The notes beneath the pieces are model-generated. The model saw nothing but the letters and a program-made list of their open reading frames with translations. It made no database searches and had not been told where the DNA came from. Made by a program: the position numbers and the translations under genes. Shown one piece after another: positions 9,052 to 17,780 of a stretch of 64,000 nucleotides of DNA (positions are counted from its first letter, which is position 1; each line of letters starts with the position of its first letter). Origin of the DNA: Chryseobacterium sp. 3008163 (GTDB lineage Bacteria; Bacteroidota; Bacteroidia; Flavobacteriales; Weeksellaceae); the NCBI RefSeq assembly GCF_003669035.1, contig NZ_CP033070.1, positions 3,162,001 through 3,226,000 on the forward strand. The letters run 5' to 3'.

Positions 9052-9059
9052 TACTTTTG
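9052..9059 (+). promoter_or_regulatory. -7 promoter box of the S9 peptidase gene
   Basis: TACTTTTG is an exact TAnnTTTG match, 19 nt before the ATG. A TTG at 9037-9039 is closer than the usual -33 spacing. Confidence 0.5.
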
Positions 9060-9078
9060 ACAGATTCAATTTTATACA

Positions 9079-11220
9079 ATGCAATTACATAAATTTTCTT
9101 TATTGATGGTTGTTTTGGGTGGAACTGCTTTTGCACAGACCCAAAAGTTTACCATGGCAGAAGCCGTCAACGGAATGCGAAGCAATCTGGCGGTAAAAAA
9201 CATCTCCCAGTTTTCATGGTCTGCTGATAACAAATCATACATTCAGGCAGTGAAAGGCGGATATCTTTTGACAGATTTGAAAACCAGCAAACAAGATACT
9301 TTGATTTCTTTATATCAATTAAATAAAAGTTTCGCAGACAAAAAGCTGAAAGGTCTTCCACCGGTAAAGTTCACGAGTAATTCAAACGCTTATTTCTCAG
9401 CCAACAATCAGATGTATTGGGTGGAGAAATCCGGAAACGACTGGAAAGTGAAGCGTTCTGCAGCATTGGGAGATAATCCTTCTACTGTAAAAACGCTTGC
9501 TGATAATCAGACTTTAGTTTATACAAAAGGCAATAATTTATTCATCAACAAAAACGGAAAAGAAGTTGCGGTAACGAATGATGCCAACGAAAATATTCTC
9601 AATGGAGCTTCCAACGTTCACAGAAACGAATTCGGAATCGACAGTGGAATTTTCCCTTCTCCAAATTCTGAAAATATTGCGTTTTACAGAATGGATCAGA
9701 CGATGGTTGCGGATTATCCTGTCATCGACTGGTCTGTAACTCCTGCGGTGAATACCAACATTAAATATCCAATGGCGGGAAAAACTTCTCACGAAGTGAC
9801 ACTTGGAGTGTATAATATTAAAAATGAATCAACGACTTTCTTGAAAATTGAAGGCGAAAAAGATCAGTATCTAACAGCAATTACCTGGAGTCCAGATTCT
9901 AAATTTATCTTTGTCGGAGTTCTCAACAGAGGTCAGAATCATTTAAAAATGAATCAGTATGACGCTGTGACTGGAAATTTAGTGAAAACTTTATTCGAAG
10001 AAACCGACAGCAAATATGTAGAGCCACAGCATCCTTTAATGTTCTTCCCAAATTCTAATACAGATTTTATCTGGCAAAGTCAGAGAACGGGTTACAATCA
10101 TTTATTCCATTACAGTTTAGAGAAAGGTTTGATTGCTCAAATGACAAAAGGAGATTGGCTAGTAACCGATATTTTAGGATTTAATGAAAAGAAAAAAGAA
10201 ATTTATTACGTTTCTACTCAGGAAAGTCCTACAGAAAGGCATTTATATAGAATCAACTGGGCGACCTTCAAAACTCAGAAATTAGATAATGCAGAAGGAA
10301 TGCACACAGCAGTTCTCAGCAGTGACGGAAATCATTTGTTTGACTCTTACAGCAATACAAATACACCGAGAGTTGCCAACATCATCAATACAACAACCCT
10401 AAAATCGACGAATCTTCTGACCTCAGAAAATCCGTTGAAAAACTACCAGCGTCCTGAAATTAAAAATATCAATCTAAAAGCTGATGACGGAACTTTACTG
10501 TACGGAAAAATCATTCTTCCAACCAATTTTGATCCTAATAAAAAATACCCTGTTATCGTTTATCTGTACAATGGTCCACATTTGCAGTTGATTACCAACA
10601 GTTTTCCGGCTTCAGGAAATCTTTGGTACGAATACATGGCACAAAACGGTTACATCATTTTCACAATGGATGGGAGAGGGTCTTCAAACCGTGGGATGAA
10701 ATTTGAGCAGGCAGTTTTCAGGAATTTAGGTACAACTGAAATGAGCGACCAATTACAAGGTGTAAAATATCTAAAATCACTTCCATACGTAGATTCAGAG
10801 AGACTGGGAATTCACGGATGGAGCTTTGGTGGTTTTATGACGACAAGCTTTATGCTTCGTCAGCCGGATGTTTTCAAGGTCGGTGTTGCAGGTGGACCTG
10901 TAATCGACTGGAGCATGTACGAAATCATGTATGGCGAAAGATATATGGATTCTCCACAGGAAAACCCACAAGGTTATGCGACATCAAATCTTTTAGATAA
11001 AGTTCAGAATTTAAAAGGAAAACTGTTAATGATTCACGGTGCGCAGGACGATGTAGTGGTTTGGCAGCATTCGATGAAATTCATCAAGTCTGCGGTTGAC
11101 AACGGAGTACAGCTCGATTATTTCGTATATCCAGGACATCCACACAACGTGATCGGTAAAGACAGAGTGCATTTGATGCAGAAAGTGACAGATTATTTTG
11201 ATCAGAATTTGAAGAAATAA
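9079..11220 (+). CDS. S9 family prolyl dipeptidyl peptidase (DPP IV-like)
   Basis: A 713-residue exported serine peptidase likely to remove X-Pro dipeptides in the periplasm. A signal peptide (MQLHKFSLLMVVLGGTAFAQ) precedes a DPPIV N-terminal beta-propeller (about 90-450). The alpha/beta-hydrolase peptidase domain (about 500-713) follows. Catalytic residues are Ser582 in GWSFGG, the Asp in HGAQDDVV (657/658) and the His in YPGHPHNV (687/689). Upstream of the propeller strands, NEFGIDSGIFPSPNSEN resembles the substrate-binding region of DPP IV relatives. The gene is flanked by its own promoter and terminator. Confidence 0.93.
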   Translation: MQLHKFSLLMVVLGGTAFAQTQKFTMAEAVNGMRSNLAVKNISQFSWSADNKSYIQAVKGGYLLTDLKTSKQDTLISLYQLNKSFADKKLKGLPPVKFTSNSNAYFSANNQMYWVEKSGNDWKVKRSAALGDNPSTVKTLADNQTLVYTKGNNLFINKNGKEVAVTNDANENILNGASNVHRNEFGIDSGIFPSPNSENIAFYRMDQTMVADYPVIDWSVTPAVNTNIKYPMAGKTSHEVTLGVYNIKNESTTFLKIEGEKDQYLTAITWSPDSKFIFVGVLNRGQNHLKMNQYDAVTGNLVKTLFEETDSKYVEPQHPLMFFPNSNTDFIWQSQRTGYNHLFHYSLEKGLIAQMTKGDWLVTDILGFNEKKKEIYYVSTQESPTERHLYRINWATFKTQKLDNAEGMHTAVLSSDGNHLFDSYSNTNTPRVANIINTTTLKSTNLLTSENPLKNYQRPEIKNINLKADDGTLLYGKIILPTNFDPNKKYPVIVYLYNGPHLQLITNSFPASGNLWYEYMAQNGYIIFTMDGRGSSNRGMKFEQAVFRNLGTTEMSDQLQGVKYLKSLPYVDSERLGIHGWSFGGFMTTSFMLRQPDVFKVGVAGGPVIDWSMYEIMYGERYMDSPQENPQGYATSNLLDKVQNLKGKLLMIHGAQDDVVVWQHSMKFIKSAVDNGVQLDYFVYPGHPHNVIGKDRVHLMQKVTDYFDQNLKK

Positions 11221-11224
11221 ATCT

Positions 11225-11256
11225 AAATCCAGTCTATTTTTAGATTGGATTTTTTT
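11225..11256 (+). terminator. Intrinsic terminator after the S9 peptidase
   Basis: AAATCCAGTCTA and TAGATTGGATTT form a 12-bp stem with one G-T pair around a TTTT loop, ending in a T run. Confidence 0.75.
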
Positions 11257-11267
11257 ATTCTAAACTT

Positions 11268-11355
11268 AAACACAAATAGATACTAATTTTTTCACGAACG
11301 ATACCAGTATTTAATTGTGAAATTTGTGAAAAGCATTTGTGACATTAGTGTTTGA
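11268..11355. repeat. CACAAAT-type intergenic repeat
   Basis: The segment is built from short variants of CACAAAT/CACGAA and their complements. CACAAAT near its left end pairs with ATTTGTG near its right end, and TTTTCAC pairs with GTGAAAA between them. A similar mixture occurs at 18786-18830 after the M3 peptidase, so it is probably a dispersed non-coding repeat. It lies between the terminator of the S9 gene and the promoter of the oxidoreductase gene. Confidence 0.4.
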
Positions 11356-11401
11356 ATGTACGTTCTTATCAAACATCAACGTTTTTAATCATTCATTACC
11401 C

Positions 11402-11409
11402 TAATTTTG
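11402..11409 (+). promoter_or_regulatory. -7 promoter box of the LLM oxidoreductase gene
   Basis: TAATTTTG is an exact TAnnTTTG match, 19 nt before the ATG. Confidence 0.5.
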
Positions 11410-11428
11410 CCCTATAAATATCAACAAT

Positions 11429-12448
11429 ATGGAATTAGGAATAGGAATGTTTGGCGACTTGGCTTTTGACCAAACCACTGGAAAATATAGAGATGCGGGA
11501 ATCAAAATCCGAGAAATTCTTGAGCAGGTAAAATTAATGGATGAGATAGGAATTGATGTCTTCGCAATGGGAGAACATCACCGTGCAGATTATGCAGTGT
11601 CTTCACCGGAAATGGTTTTGGCTGCTGCAGCAAGCATCACAAAAAATATAAAATTGGCGAGTGGTGTAACAGTTTTAAGTTCTTCTGAACCTGTAAAAGT
11701 ATATGAAGATTTTTCAACCTTAGATTTAATTTCAGACGGAAGAGCTGAAATATATGTAGGCCGTGGAAGTTTCATCGAATCTTTCCCTTTGTACGGATAT
11801 TCTCTGAATGATTACGAAGAATTATTTGACGAAAAATTAGAATTGTTATTAAAAATAAATTCGGAAGAAAACGTTTCGTGGTCAGGGAAACTTCGTGCAC
11901 CGATGCAGAATCAAACGGTTTATCCGAGAGCGAAAAATAACGGAAAACTTCCAATTTGGAGAGCCGTTGGCGGAACTCCGCAATCTGTTTTAAGTGCAGC
12001 ACAATTAGGGATGCCTTTAGTGGTGGCAATTATTGGCGGAATGCCAATTCAGTTTAAAAATCTAATCGAATTTTATAAACAAGAATACCGTAAGGCAGGT
12101 CATGATGAATCTGAAATGCAGATTGCGATTCACTCGCATACTTTTGTAAGTGAAGATGAAAATGTGATTGAAGGATATTTCGACACTTACAAATCTCAGA
12201 TGGACAGAATCGGGAAATCCCGAGGTTGGGCACCGTACACAAAAATGCAGTACGATGGTGGAAAAGCCAGAGAAGGTGCTTTATTTATTGGGAATGCAGA
12301 TCATGTTGCTGATAAAATAAATTACATGAAAGAAATTTTCGGGATTACAAGATTTATCGGTCACATGGATATTGGAGATCCTGCTCACGATATAATGATG
12401 AAGTCAATAGAATTATTTGGCGAAAAAGTTGCCCCAAAAGTAAGATAA
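11429..12448 (+). CDS. LLM-class flavin-dependent oxidoreductase
   Basis: A 339-residue luciferase-like monooxygenase-fold protein using reduced flavin. The N-terminal MELGIGMFGDLAF, the AMGEHHRADYAVSSP segment (residues about 47-61) and the barrel strands KLASGVTVLSSSEPVKVYEDF and GRAEIYVGRG are typical of the bacterial luciferase superfamily. Its substrate is not predictable; many Bacteroidetes relatives are annotated only as LLM oxidoreductases. The gene is monocistronic with its own promoter and terminator. Confidence 0.9.
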   Translation: MELGIGMFGDLAFDQTTGKYRDAGIKIREILEQVKLMDEIGIDVFAMGEHHRADYAVSSPEMVLAAAASITKNIKLASGVTVLSSSEPVKVYEDFSTLDLISDGRAEIYVGRGSFIESFPLYGYSLNDYEELFDEKLELLLKINSEENVSWSGKLRAPMQNQTVYPRAKNNGKLPIWRAVGGTPQSVLSAAQLGMPLVVAIIGGMPIQFKNLIEFYKQEYRKAGHDESEMQIAIHSHTFVSEDENVIEGYFDTYKSQMDRIGKSRGWAPYTKMQYDGGKAREGALFIGNADHVADKINYMKEIFGITRFIGHMDIGDPAHDIMMKSIELFGEKVAPKVR

Positions 12449-12468
12449 TAATATAAGATACTAAAGCT

Positions 12469-12505
12469 AACCCTTTCAGCATTTCAAACGCCGAAAGGGT
12501 TTTTA
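12469..12505 (+). terminator. Intrinsic terminator after the LLM oxidoreductase
   Basis: AACCCTTTC (12469-12477) and GAAAGGGTT (12493-12501) form a perfect 9-bp stem with a T run. It sits against the end of the convergent sbcC gene. Confidence 0.75.
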
Positions 12506-12506
12506 A

Positions 12507-14240
12507 TTACACAATCTCAATCAAGCTTCCTCTTTCTTCATCTTTCGTAATATGTAGTGAAACCGGAATTTTCTCTTTCAGCTCTTCCACGTGCGAAATA
12601 ATTCCCACAATTCGGTTCTCTTTTTGAAGATTCATGAGCGTTTCAAAGACAATATTAACCGATTCTACATCCTGAGTTCCGAAACCTTCGTCGATGAAAA
12701 AGAAGTTTTTCTCCGATTGTGCATTGGTTTGTACACTTTCTGCCAAAGCCAATGCAAGACTCAATGAAACCTGAAAAGCCTGTCCGCCTGAAAGCGTTTT
12801 TACACTGCGGCTTCGGCCTTCATTCAGATAATCGACGATTTCAAAATCATTGCTTTCGTTCAACTGTAAACTTAGTTGATTTCTTGTCATTCGATGAAAA
12901 CGGACGTTGGCGTGGTCGCATAATTGACGAAGATAAATAGAAGAAACGTACTGCACAAAACCTGCTCCTTTAAAGAGATTGGTCATTATTTTCAGGTTTT
13001 CTGAGCGTTTTTGAAGTTGTGCTAAATCTTTTAAAAGATTTTCTTTTTTCTTGAATTCTTTTTCCAGTCTTTCGATTTCTGTCGTAATTTTTACTACAGA
13101 ATCATTTGCATTTTTTAAATCATTTTCAAAAGTTTTAAACTGATTTTCAGTTTCTGCAAACTGTTCTTCATCAAATGAAAAGTCTCTGAGTTTGGTTTCC
13201 AGATTAAGAATATCATTTTTCACAATTTCAAATTGAATTCTGAATTGCTGAATAATATTTCTCGTTTCCTGAACATCAATTTCCTGTAGCAGAATATTTT
13301 TAACAGCATTTTCGTTATTGAAATTGTTCTCAACTAAGGATTTCGTTAAAATATTTTCATTGTGTGAAATTTCTTTTTCCAATTCAGAAATTCGCTTTTC
13401 CAATTGATCAAAAATTGTTTTTTGCTCGGCTAATTTTGGCGAAATTTCTTTCTCTTCTTTGATTAATTGTTGATAATTCTGTTCTGTTTCAAGATTAGAT
13501 TGTGAAAGTTTAATGTAAATTTCTTCAACATCAGCAATTGTTTTTTCTCTATAATCAATCCATTGTAAAGCTTTTAAATTAGCTTCGTTCGTTTTGATCT
13601 GTTCTGCTTTTTTCGCCTCATCAAGCCTGAATTTTTCTAAAGCCTTATTGTAATTGTCAAGATTTTCTCTTTCCTTATCAAGGTTTTTTTGCTCCAAACC
13701 GATTTTTTGATTGAGTTCATCGATTTGTTTTTCTATTGAGAAAGATTGCTGACGTTTTTCTTCAAAATCATTTTGATTTTCAGCATTAAATTCTGTCCAG
13801 CTAAAGCTTTTTAAATGTTCTTCAATGTTGATTTGAATTTGCTTTAAAATCTCTTCTTCCGCTTTCAATTGTTCCTCAAAAATCTTTTTTCGGTCAAGTA
13901 TTTTTTCGATTTCTAAAGATTGTTTTTGAATTTGATCTTTTTGATTTTCAATATGTTCAATTTTTTTCTGAATCTCGTTTAATTCTGAATTTACATCTTC
14001 AAATTCTACAATATTTGGATGCTCTAAAGCACCACAAAGCGGACAAGATTCTCCGTCGTGGAGTTTATTGGCAAAATGTGCCAATTTTTGTTGAACTTCA
14101 AGATGATTTCGCTTTTCAGAAAGTATTTTTTTCTGAGTTTCTAAAACTTCAGCCAGAGTTTTAAAATCATTTTTAAAGGTTTCAAGATTGATTTCAAAAG
14201 GTTTTAGTTCTTCTGAGATTCTTTCAGTTTCAACTTTTTT
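12507..14240 (-). CDS. sbcC: SbcC, C-terminal part in the -1 frame
   Basis: This segment carries the zinc hook, the second coiled coil and the C-terminal ATPase lobe of the SMC-like nuclease subunit SbcC. In this frame the hook appears as DGESCPLCGALEHP. The long coiled coil follows, then the ABC signature LSGGQAFQVSL and the Walker B FFFIDEGFGTQD near the end. There is no plausible start codon: the frame is open back to a stop at 14255-14253, and the likely entry is a -1 shift at 14240-14234 from the upstream segment. Joined, the two parts give about 1012 residues, normal for SbcC. Either the assembly lacks one A or the ribosome shifts frame. Confidence 0.88.
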   Translation of the reverse strand, partial: KKVETERISEELKPFEINLETFKNDFKTLAEVLETQKKILSEKRNHLEVQQKLAHFANKLHDGESCPLCGALEHPNIVEFEDVNSELNEIQKKIEHIENQKDQIQKQSLEIEKILDRKKIFEEQLKAEEEILKQIQINIEEHLKSFSWTEFNAENQNDFEEKRQQSFSIEKQIDELNQKIGLEQKNLDKERENLDNYNKALEKFRLDEAKKAEQIKTNEANLKALQWIDYREKTIADVEEIYIKLSQSNLETEQNYQQLIKEEKEISPKLAEQKTIFDQLEKRISELEKEISHNENILTKSLVENNFNNENAVKNILLQEIDVQETRNIIQQFRIQFEIVKNDILNLETKLRDFSFDEEQFAETENQFKTFENDLKNANDSVVKITTEIERLEKEFKKKENLLKDLAQLQKRSENLKIMTNLFKGAGFVQYVSSIYLRQLCDHANVRFHRMTRNQLSLQLNESNDFEIVDYLNEGRSRSVKTLSGGQAFQVSLSLALALAESVQTNAQSEKNFFFIDEGFGTQDVESVNIVFETLMNLQKENRIVGIISHVEELKEKIPVSLHITKDEERGSLIEIV

Positions 14241-15544
14241 GCATCGATTTTTTCAAACTGACTTTTTAAAGATTCCTCTATTTTTTTCTTTTCCGAAAAC
14301 CAGTTTCCGACATTTAAAAGTAAGGTAGAATCTAGTTTTTTAGGCTTTAATAAATCAATTTGTTTAGAAAGTTTTTGAGCTTTTTCCTGAATTAATTTTT
14401 GGTTTTCTTCAACTTCTTTTACTTTTTCTGAGCCTTTTTTTGTTCGTTCTTTTAGGGTTTCAATTTCGTCCGAAAATGTCAGCATTTGCAGAATCAGACT
14501 CAAATCATTCTCCTGAATTTTTGATTGATGTAAAGCTTCATACTTTGGCTGAATTGCCAAAAGTTTATCTTTAATATTTTCAAATTTTACTTCAGTTTCA
14601 TGTAAATTTTTAAATTGGGTTTTTCTATTTTTCAACTGCTCCGAAATTTCTTTCTGAAGCTTATTTTTTTCAGTAATAATCGGTGTGAAGATTCTGAAAA
14701 CTCTATCAAAAAGTTCAGTTTTAGTTTCTAATTCGTCAATGTTTGTTTTTTGAATGCTGAGTTTTTCAAAATCTGTTTTTTTCTGTTTCAGCGATTCAAA
14801 ATCTGTTTTTAAATTTTTAAGCTGCTGGTATTTTTGTTCAATATTTTTAAACTGAATTTTTACCTCTTCAAATTTTTGCTGTTTAGTTTTTAAATTTTCT
14901 TTTTGAACCAAAATTTGCTCTTCATTCACTTCCTCAAAACCTTTCAGCTGACCTTCCAACTGATCTAGTTCTGATCTGTTTTTTGCATGTAAAGCTGAAG
15001 CATTATTCTGTAAATCAAAACGCTGCAGACTGAAGATTTCCTTCATCATATTCGTGCGGTCTGCTGCGCCAAGCTCTAAAAACTCTTTAAACTGACCTTG
15101 CGGAATGATGATAGTTCGCTTAAAATTCGCATAACTCAATCCAATTATTTTTTCCGCATTGGAATGTTCCAGAGGAATCCAGCTTTCATTTTTCCATTCG
15201 TAAAAGGTTACTGTGGGAGTTTTTACATCTTCGAAATTTTTAGAATTACGTCGGAATTCTCTCGTCGCCCGGAATTTTTTATTCTCATAATTAATAAAAT
15301 CAAACTCAATATACGATTTGTTTGATTTCAAATTCATCATATTGTAAGCACGTTTGTCTCTTGCGTTGAGACGTTCTGTTTCGCCGTATAATGCAAAAGA
15401 AATGGCTTCCAGAATAGAAGATTTTCCGGAACCTACCGAACCGAAAATTCCAAATAAACCAGCTTCAGTAAGATTTTCAAAATTAATTTTCTGGCGTTCC
15501 TGATATGAGTAAAGACCTTCTAAAGTCAATTGAATTGGAATCAT
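14204..15544 (-). CDS. sbcC: SbcC, N-terminal part (446 residues before apparent frameshift)
   Basis: SbcC with SbcD forms the Mre11/Rad50-like complex that cuts DNA hairpins and processes double-strand breaks. This frame holds the N-terminal ATPase lobe with Walker A GSVGSGKS (35-42) and the Q-loop region IIIPQGQFKEFLELG, then coiled coil. It stops at a TAA (14206-14204) shortly after an A_AAA_AAG heptamer, before the zinc hook. The natural protein continues in the -1 frame. It starts 2 nt after sbcD ends, as usual for sbcDC operons. Read alone, this piece would lack half of the composite ATPase site. Confidence 0.88.
   Translation of the reverse strand: MIPIQLTLEGLYSYQERQKINFENLTEAGLFGIFGSVGSGKSSILEAISFALYGETERLNARDKRAYNMMNLKSNKSYIEFDFINYENKKFRATREFRRNSKNFEDVKTPTVTFYEWKNESWIPLEHSNAEKIIGLSYANFKRTIIIPQGQFKEFLELGAADRTNMMKEIFSLQRFDLQNNASALHAKNRSELDQLEGQLKGFEEVNEEQILVQKENLKTKQQKFEEVKIQFKNIEQKYQQLKNLKTDFESLKQKKTDFEKLSIQKTNIDELETKTELFDRVFRIFTPIITEKNKLQKEISEQLKNRKTQFKNLHETEVKFENIKDKLLAIQPKYEALHQSKIQENDLSLILQMLTFSDEIETLKERTKKGSEKVKEVEENQKLIQEKAQKLSKQIDLLKPKKLDSTLLLNVGNWFSEKKKIEESLKSQFEKIDAKKLKLKESQKN
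14234..14240 (-). other. A_AAA_AAG frameshift site in sbcC
   Basis: On the coding strand the codons are GCA AAA AAG TTG. Slipping back one base here, or adding one A to the run of six, joins frame 1 (IDAKK) to frame 2 (VETERISEEL) without a gap. The heptamer matches the X XXY YYZ pattern of the dnaX programmed site. I see no strong stimulatory stem downstream. Confidence 0.6.
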
Positions 15545-15546
15545 TT

Positions 15547-16752
15547 TTACGGATTTAGAATTTCGTTAAACAAATTGATGAGTTCTTCATTGACTTCCTG
15601 TCCGTTATTTTTAGATTTAAAATAATCCTTAAACAATGCCTGAATATCCTGATTTAAATTAATGTCACGAAGCTGATTTTCGTTAAAATCCTGATTTTTA
15701 ACTTTCGGAATCAAATGCACAATGCCGGAATGAGATTGATAAATGAGTTTTCTTTCATCGGCTTTTAAAAACGTTTCGCTTTCCAGAGTGAGTTCAACTA
15801 AGGTATTTGGATTTTCATTCAGCCATTCAATCGTATTTTCAATGGAATCAAATGTTTTTCTGACGAGTTGTTTCCCGTTTTGTAAAGCGATTTTCTCAAA
15901 GGTAACTGGCTTATTAGGTTCAGCTTCAATAATGGAAACATATTTTGTCTGTCCGGCTTCGCTAAAGCTGTAGCACAAAGGCGAAGACGAATACACTACA
16001 GGTTTTTCTTCCGTTCCGATATTCTGAAAACCATGCAAATGTCCCAAAGCCGTATATTGAATCTGATGTGGAATAATATCTGAAAAAACAAGGTCTGCAT
16101 TTCCGATTTTTATAGGTTTTTCACCTTCGGGTTCTTCCAAAATGGGTGTGCCTTTTTTGTTCATATACAAATGAGTCATCAAAAGATTGACTCCGTTTTC
16201 ATCACAGAATTTATCGGCAGTTTGCTTCCAGTTTTCTCTCAGAACATTGTTGAGTTCTTTTTCCTTATTTTCTCCGAAATATTCTTTTAAACGAATCTCA
16301 TTTGCATAAGGTGTATGCAAAATTCTTATAGGAAAATTTTGGTTTTTAAATTCCAACTCAATAAAACCTTCTGTTGATTTAGAAATTTTAAAATGTTCCA
16401 ATTCAAAAGGATTGATGGCAGCTTTTGGATAACCAATTAAAATAATTCCGCATTCACGGGCTAAAGGATCAGGAGCGTCAATCAGACTCGGTGAATCGTG
16501 ATTCCCGGAAATAGCGATAACGGGACGTTTTCCATCTAATGATAAACGTTTTAAAGTTTTATAAAAAAGTTCTGTGGCTTCTACACTAGGATTAAAATTA
16601 TCGAATAAATCTCCGGCGATCAAAACCAGATCAACGTTTTCACGGTCTGCGATTTCAACGATTTCGTTCATTACCAAAACCTGTTCTTCCAGACGTGAAA
16701 AACGGTCGAGACGTTTACCGAGATGCCAATCGGCGGTGTGGAGGATTTTCAT
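15547..16752 (-). CDS. sbcD: Exonuclease SbcCD subunit D
   Basis: Mre11-like metallophosphoesterase nuclease subunit, 401 residues. Metal-binding motifs are in order: Asp8/His10 in HTADWHLGK, Asp48 in IAGDLFD, Asn84-His85-Asp86 in SGNHDSP, then MTHLYM and ALGHLHG. A capping domain follows to the C-terminus. It overlaps the preceding small ORF by 3 nt and is followed after 2 nt by sbcC, so the three are probably translated from one message. The C-terminal segment (PLFNEI-type end) matches the family. Confidence 0.95.
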   Translation of the reverse strand: MKILHTADWHLGKRLDRFSRLEEQVLVMNEIVEIADRENVDLVLIAGDLFDNFNPSVEATELFYKTLKRLSLDGKRPVIAISGNHDSPSLIDAPDPLARECGIILIGYPKAAINPFELEHFKISKSTEGFIELEFKNQNFPIRILHTPYANEIRLKEYFGENKEKELNNVLRENWKQTADKFCDENGVNLLMTHLYMNKKGTPILEEPEGEKPIKIGNADLVFSDIIPHQIQYTALGHLHGFQNIGTEEKPVVYSSSPLCYSFSEAGQTKYVSIIEAEPNKPVTFEKIALQNGKQLVRKTFDSIENTIEWLNENPNTLVELTLESETFLKADERKLIYQSHSGIVHLIPKVKNQDFNENQLRDINLNQDIQALFKDYFKSKNNGQEVNEELINLFNEILNP

Positions 16753-16919
16753 TTTATTTGGTCTTCTTGTTCCTTTTCTGCGGCTAATTTAGCTTTCGTA
16801 TTTTCACGCATTTCCTTCAAACGGTTTTTTCTTTTCAGTTCAGCTTCCTGAATTTTTCGCTTTTTGTTAGCGATTATCTTATTGTATGTTTTTTTATTTG
16901 CATCTGTATTTCTACTCAT
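16749..16919 (-). CDS. Small basic protein (56 residues) coupled to sbcD
   Basis: The minus strand encodes a 56-residue ORF beginning MSRNTDANKKTYNKIIAN and ending EKEQEDQIK. It is very rich in Lys, Arg and Glu and is predicted to be one charged helix. Its TGA overlaps the sbcD ATG, so it is the first gene of the sbcDC operon and translational coupling is likely. I do not recognise a family. The composition and the coupled position support a real gene, but an upstream leader ORF is also possible. Confidence 0.6.
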   Translation of the reverse strand: MSRNTDANKKTYNKIIANKKRKIQEAELKRKNRLKEMRENTKAKLAAEKEQEDQIK

Positions 16920-17082
16920 CTCAACTTTATTTAGGTAAATTTTACTTTAAAATTGGTATTGCTAAATTAATCTATTCTGTAGAGAAAACTTTGTTTCAGA
17001 TGGTATTTCAATATTTAATTCTACAGTTTTTTTATTCAAAAAGAATTTTTATTTAACTATTTCGAGAATAGAATAAAATCTC

Positions 17083-17459
17083 CGGTAGTTCAAAACAACC
17101 TGTTTGGAACTGCTGTAGGTCTACGTTTGTTTAAACAACCTAGTTTGTAAGTTCCGGAGGCGTATTTTGTTTAAAACAGCCCTGTTTGTAACAAAATGCA
17201 GTTGCAGTTGGTTTGTTTCAAGTTGTTTGTAATCAAATGCGGAATACTTTTGTTTAAAACACTGCTGTTTGTGACCAAATGCAATTGCAATTGGTTTGTT
17301 TTAATATTGTTTGTAATCAAATGCAAAATACTTTTGTTTAAAACAACCCTGTTTGTAACAAAATGCAGTTGCAGTTGGTTTATTTCAACCTTGTTTGTAA
17401 CTAAATGCGATTTACATTAAGTTAAAACAGTCCTGTTTATAACGAAATACAATTTTATT
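17083..17459. repeat. Imperfect tandem array of about nine 40-43 bp hairpin units
   Basis: Units follow the consensus TTTGTTTAAAACA-(3-4 nt)-TGTTTGTAACAAAATGC, and two alternating unit types give a higher-order period of 83-84 bp (17165-17247, 17248-17331, 17332-17415). In every second unit AAACA pairs with TGTTT while the loop varies (ACC, GCCC, CTGC, ACCC, GTCC). Outer TTTGTT/AACAAA arms extend the stem in two of them. The first unit instead keeps GTAGTTC/GAACTGC. The array fills the gap between sbcD's operon and the VF530 gene and ends about 15 nt before that gene's ATG. It could be a structured RNA, a 5' leader or a protein-binding array. Confidence 0.75.
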
Positions 17460-17473
17460 TCTATTTTTACAGC

Positions 17474-17725
17474 ATGGAACAGCAATCAAAAAATCCTTTA
17501 CACGGAAAACGCCTCGATGCCATTCTCGAAGAATTGGTAGAATATTATCAAGGCTTTGAGGAGTTGGGAAAGCAGATCAACATCAAATGTTTTACAGATA
17601 ACCCGAGTATCAATTCGTCACTGAAGTTTTTGAGAAAGACAGATTGGGCCAGAACGAAAGTTGAAAGCCTGTATCTGTATGTTTTGAGACAGAAAAAAAA
17701 GGAAGAATCAAAAAATAGGAAATAG
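17474..17725 (+). CDS. VF530 family (DUF2132) small DNA-binding-like protein
   Basis: An 83-residue protein matching the VF530 family: NPLHGKRLDAILEELVEYY, then INIKCFTDNPSINSSLKFLRK and DWARTKVESLYLY. Homologues fold as a small helical domain and a nucleic-acid-binding role has been suggested; the cellular role is not established. The C-terminal tail is lysine-rich. The gene follows directly on the hairpin repeat array, which may form its leader. No terminator is obvious before the slyD promoter. Confidence 0.9.
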   Translation: MEQQSKNPLHGKRLDAILEELVEYYQGFEELGKQINIKCFTDNPSINSSLKFLRKTDWARTKVESLYLYVLRQKKKEESKNRK

Positions 17726-17780
17726 TATGTTGAAGATGATTCTTTACGGATATTTAATGAATCAATTCTTTCAAAAACAG

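Noticed and set aside
17196..17420. 74-codon open frame in the tandem array
   Set aside because: It is a by-product of a repeat period (84) divisible by three; the Cys/Phe/Leu-rich peptide just repeats and has no family.
17083..17459. Possible CRISPR array
   Set aside because: The units are imperfect, spacers are not unique, adjacent segments are themselves related, and no cas genes are present.
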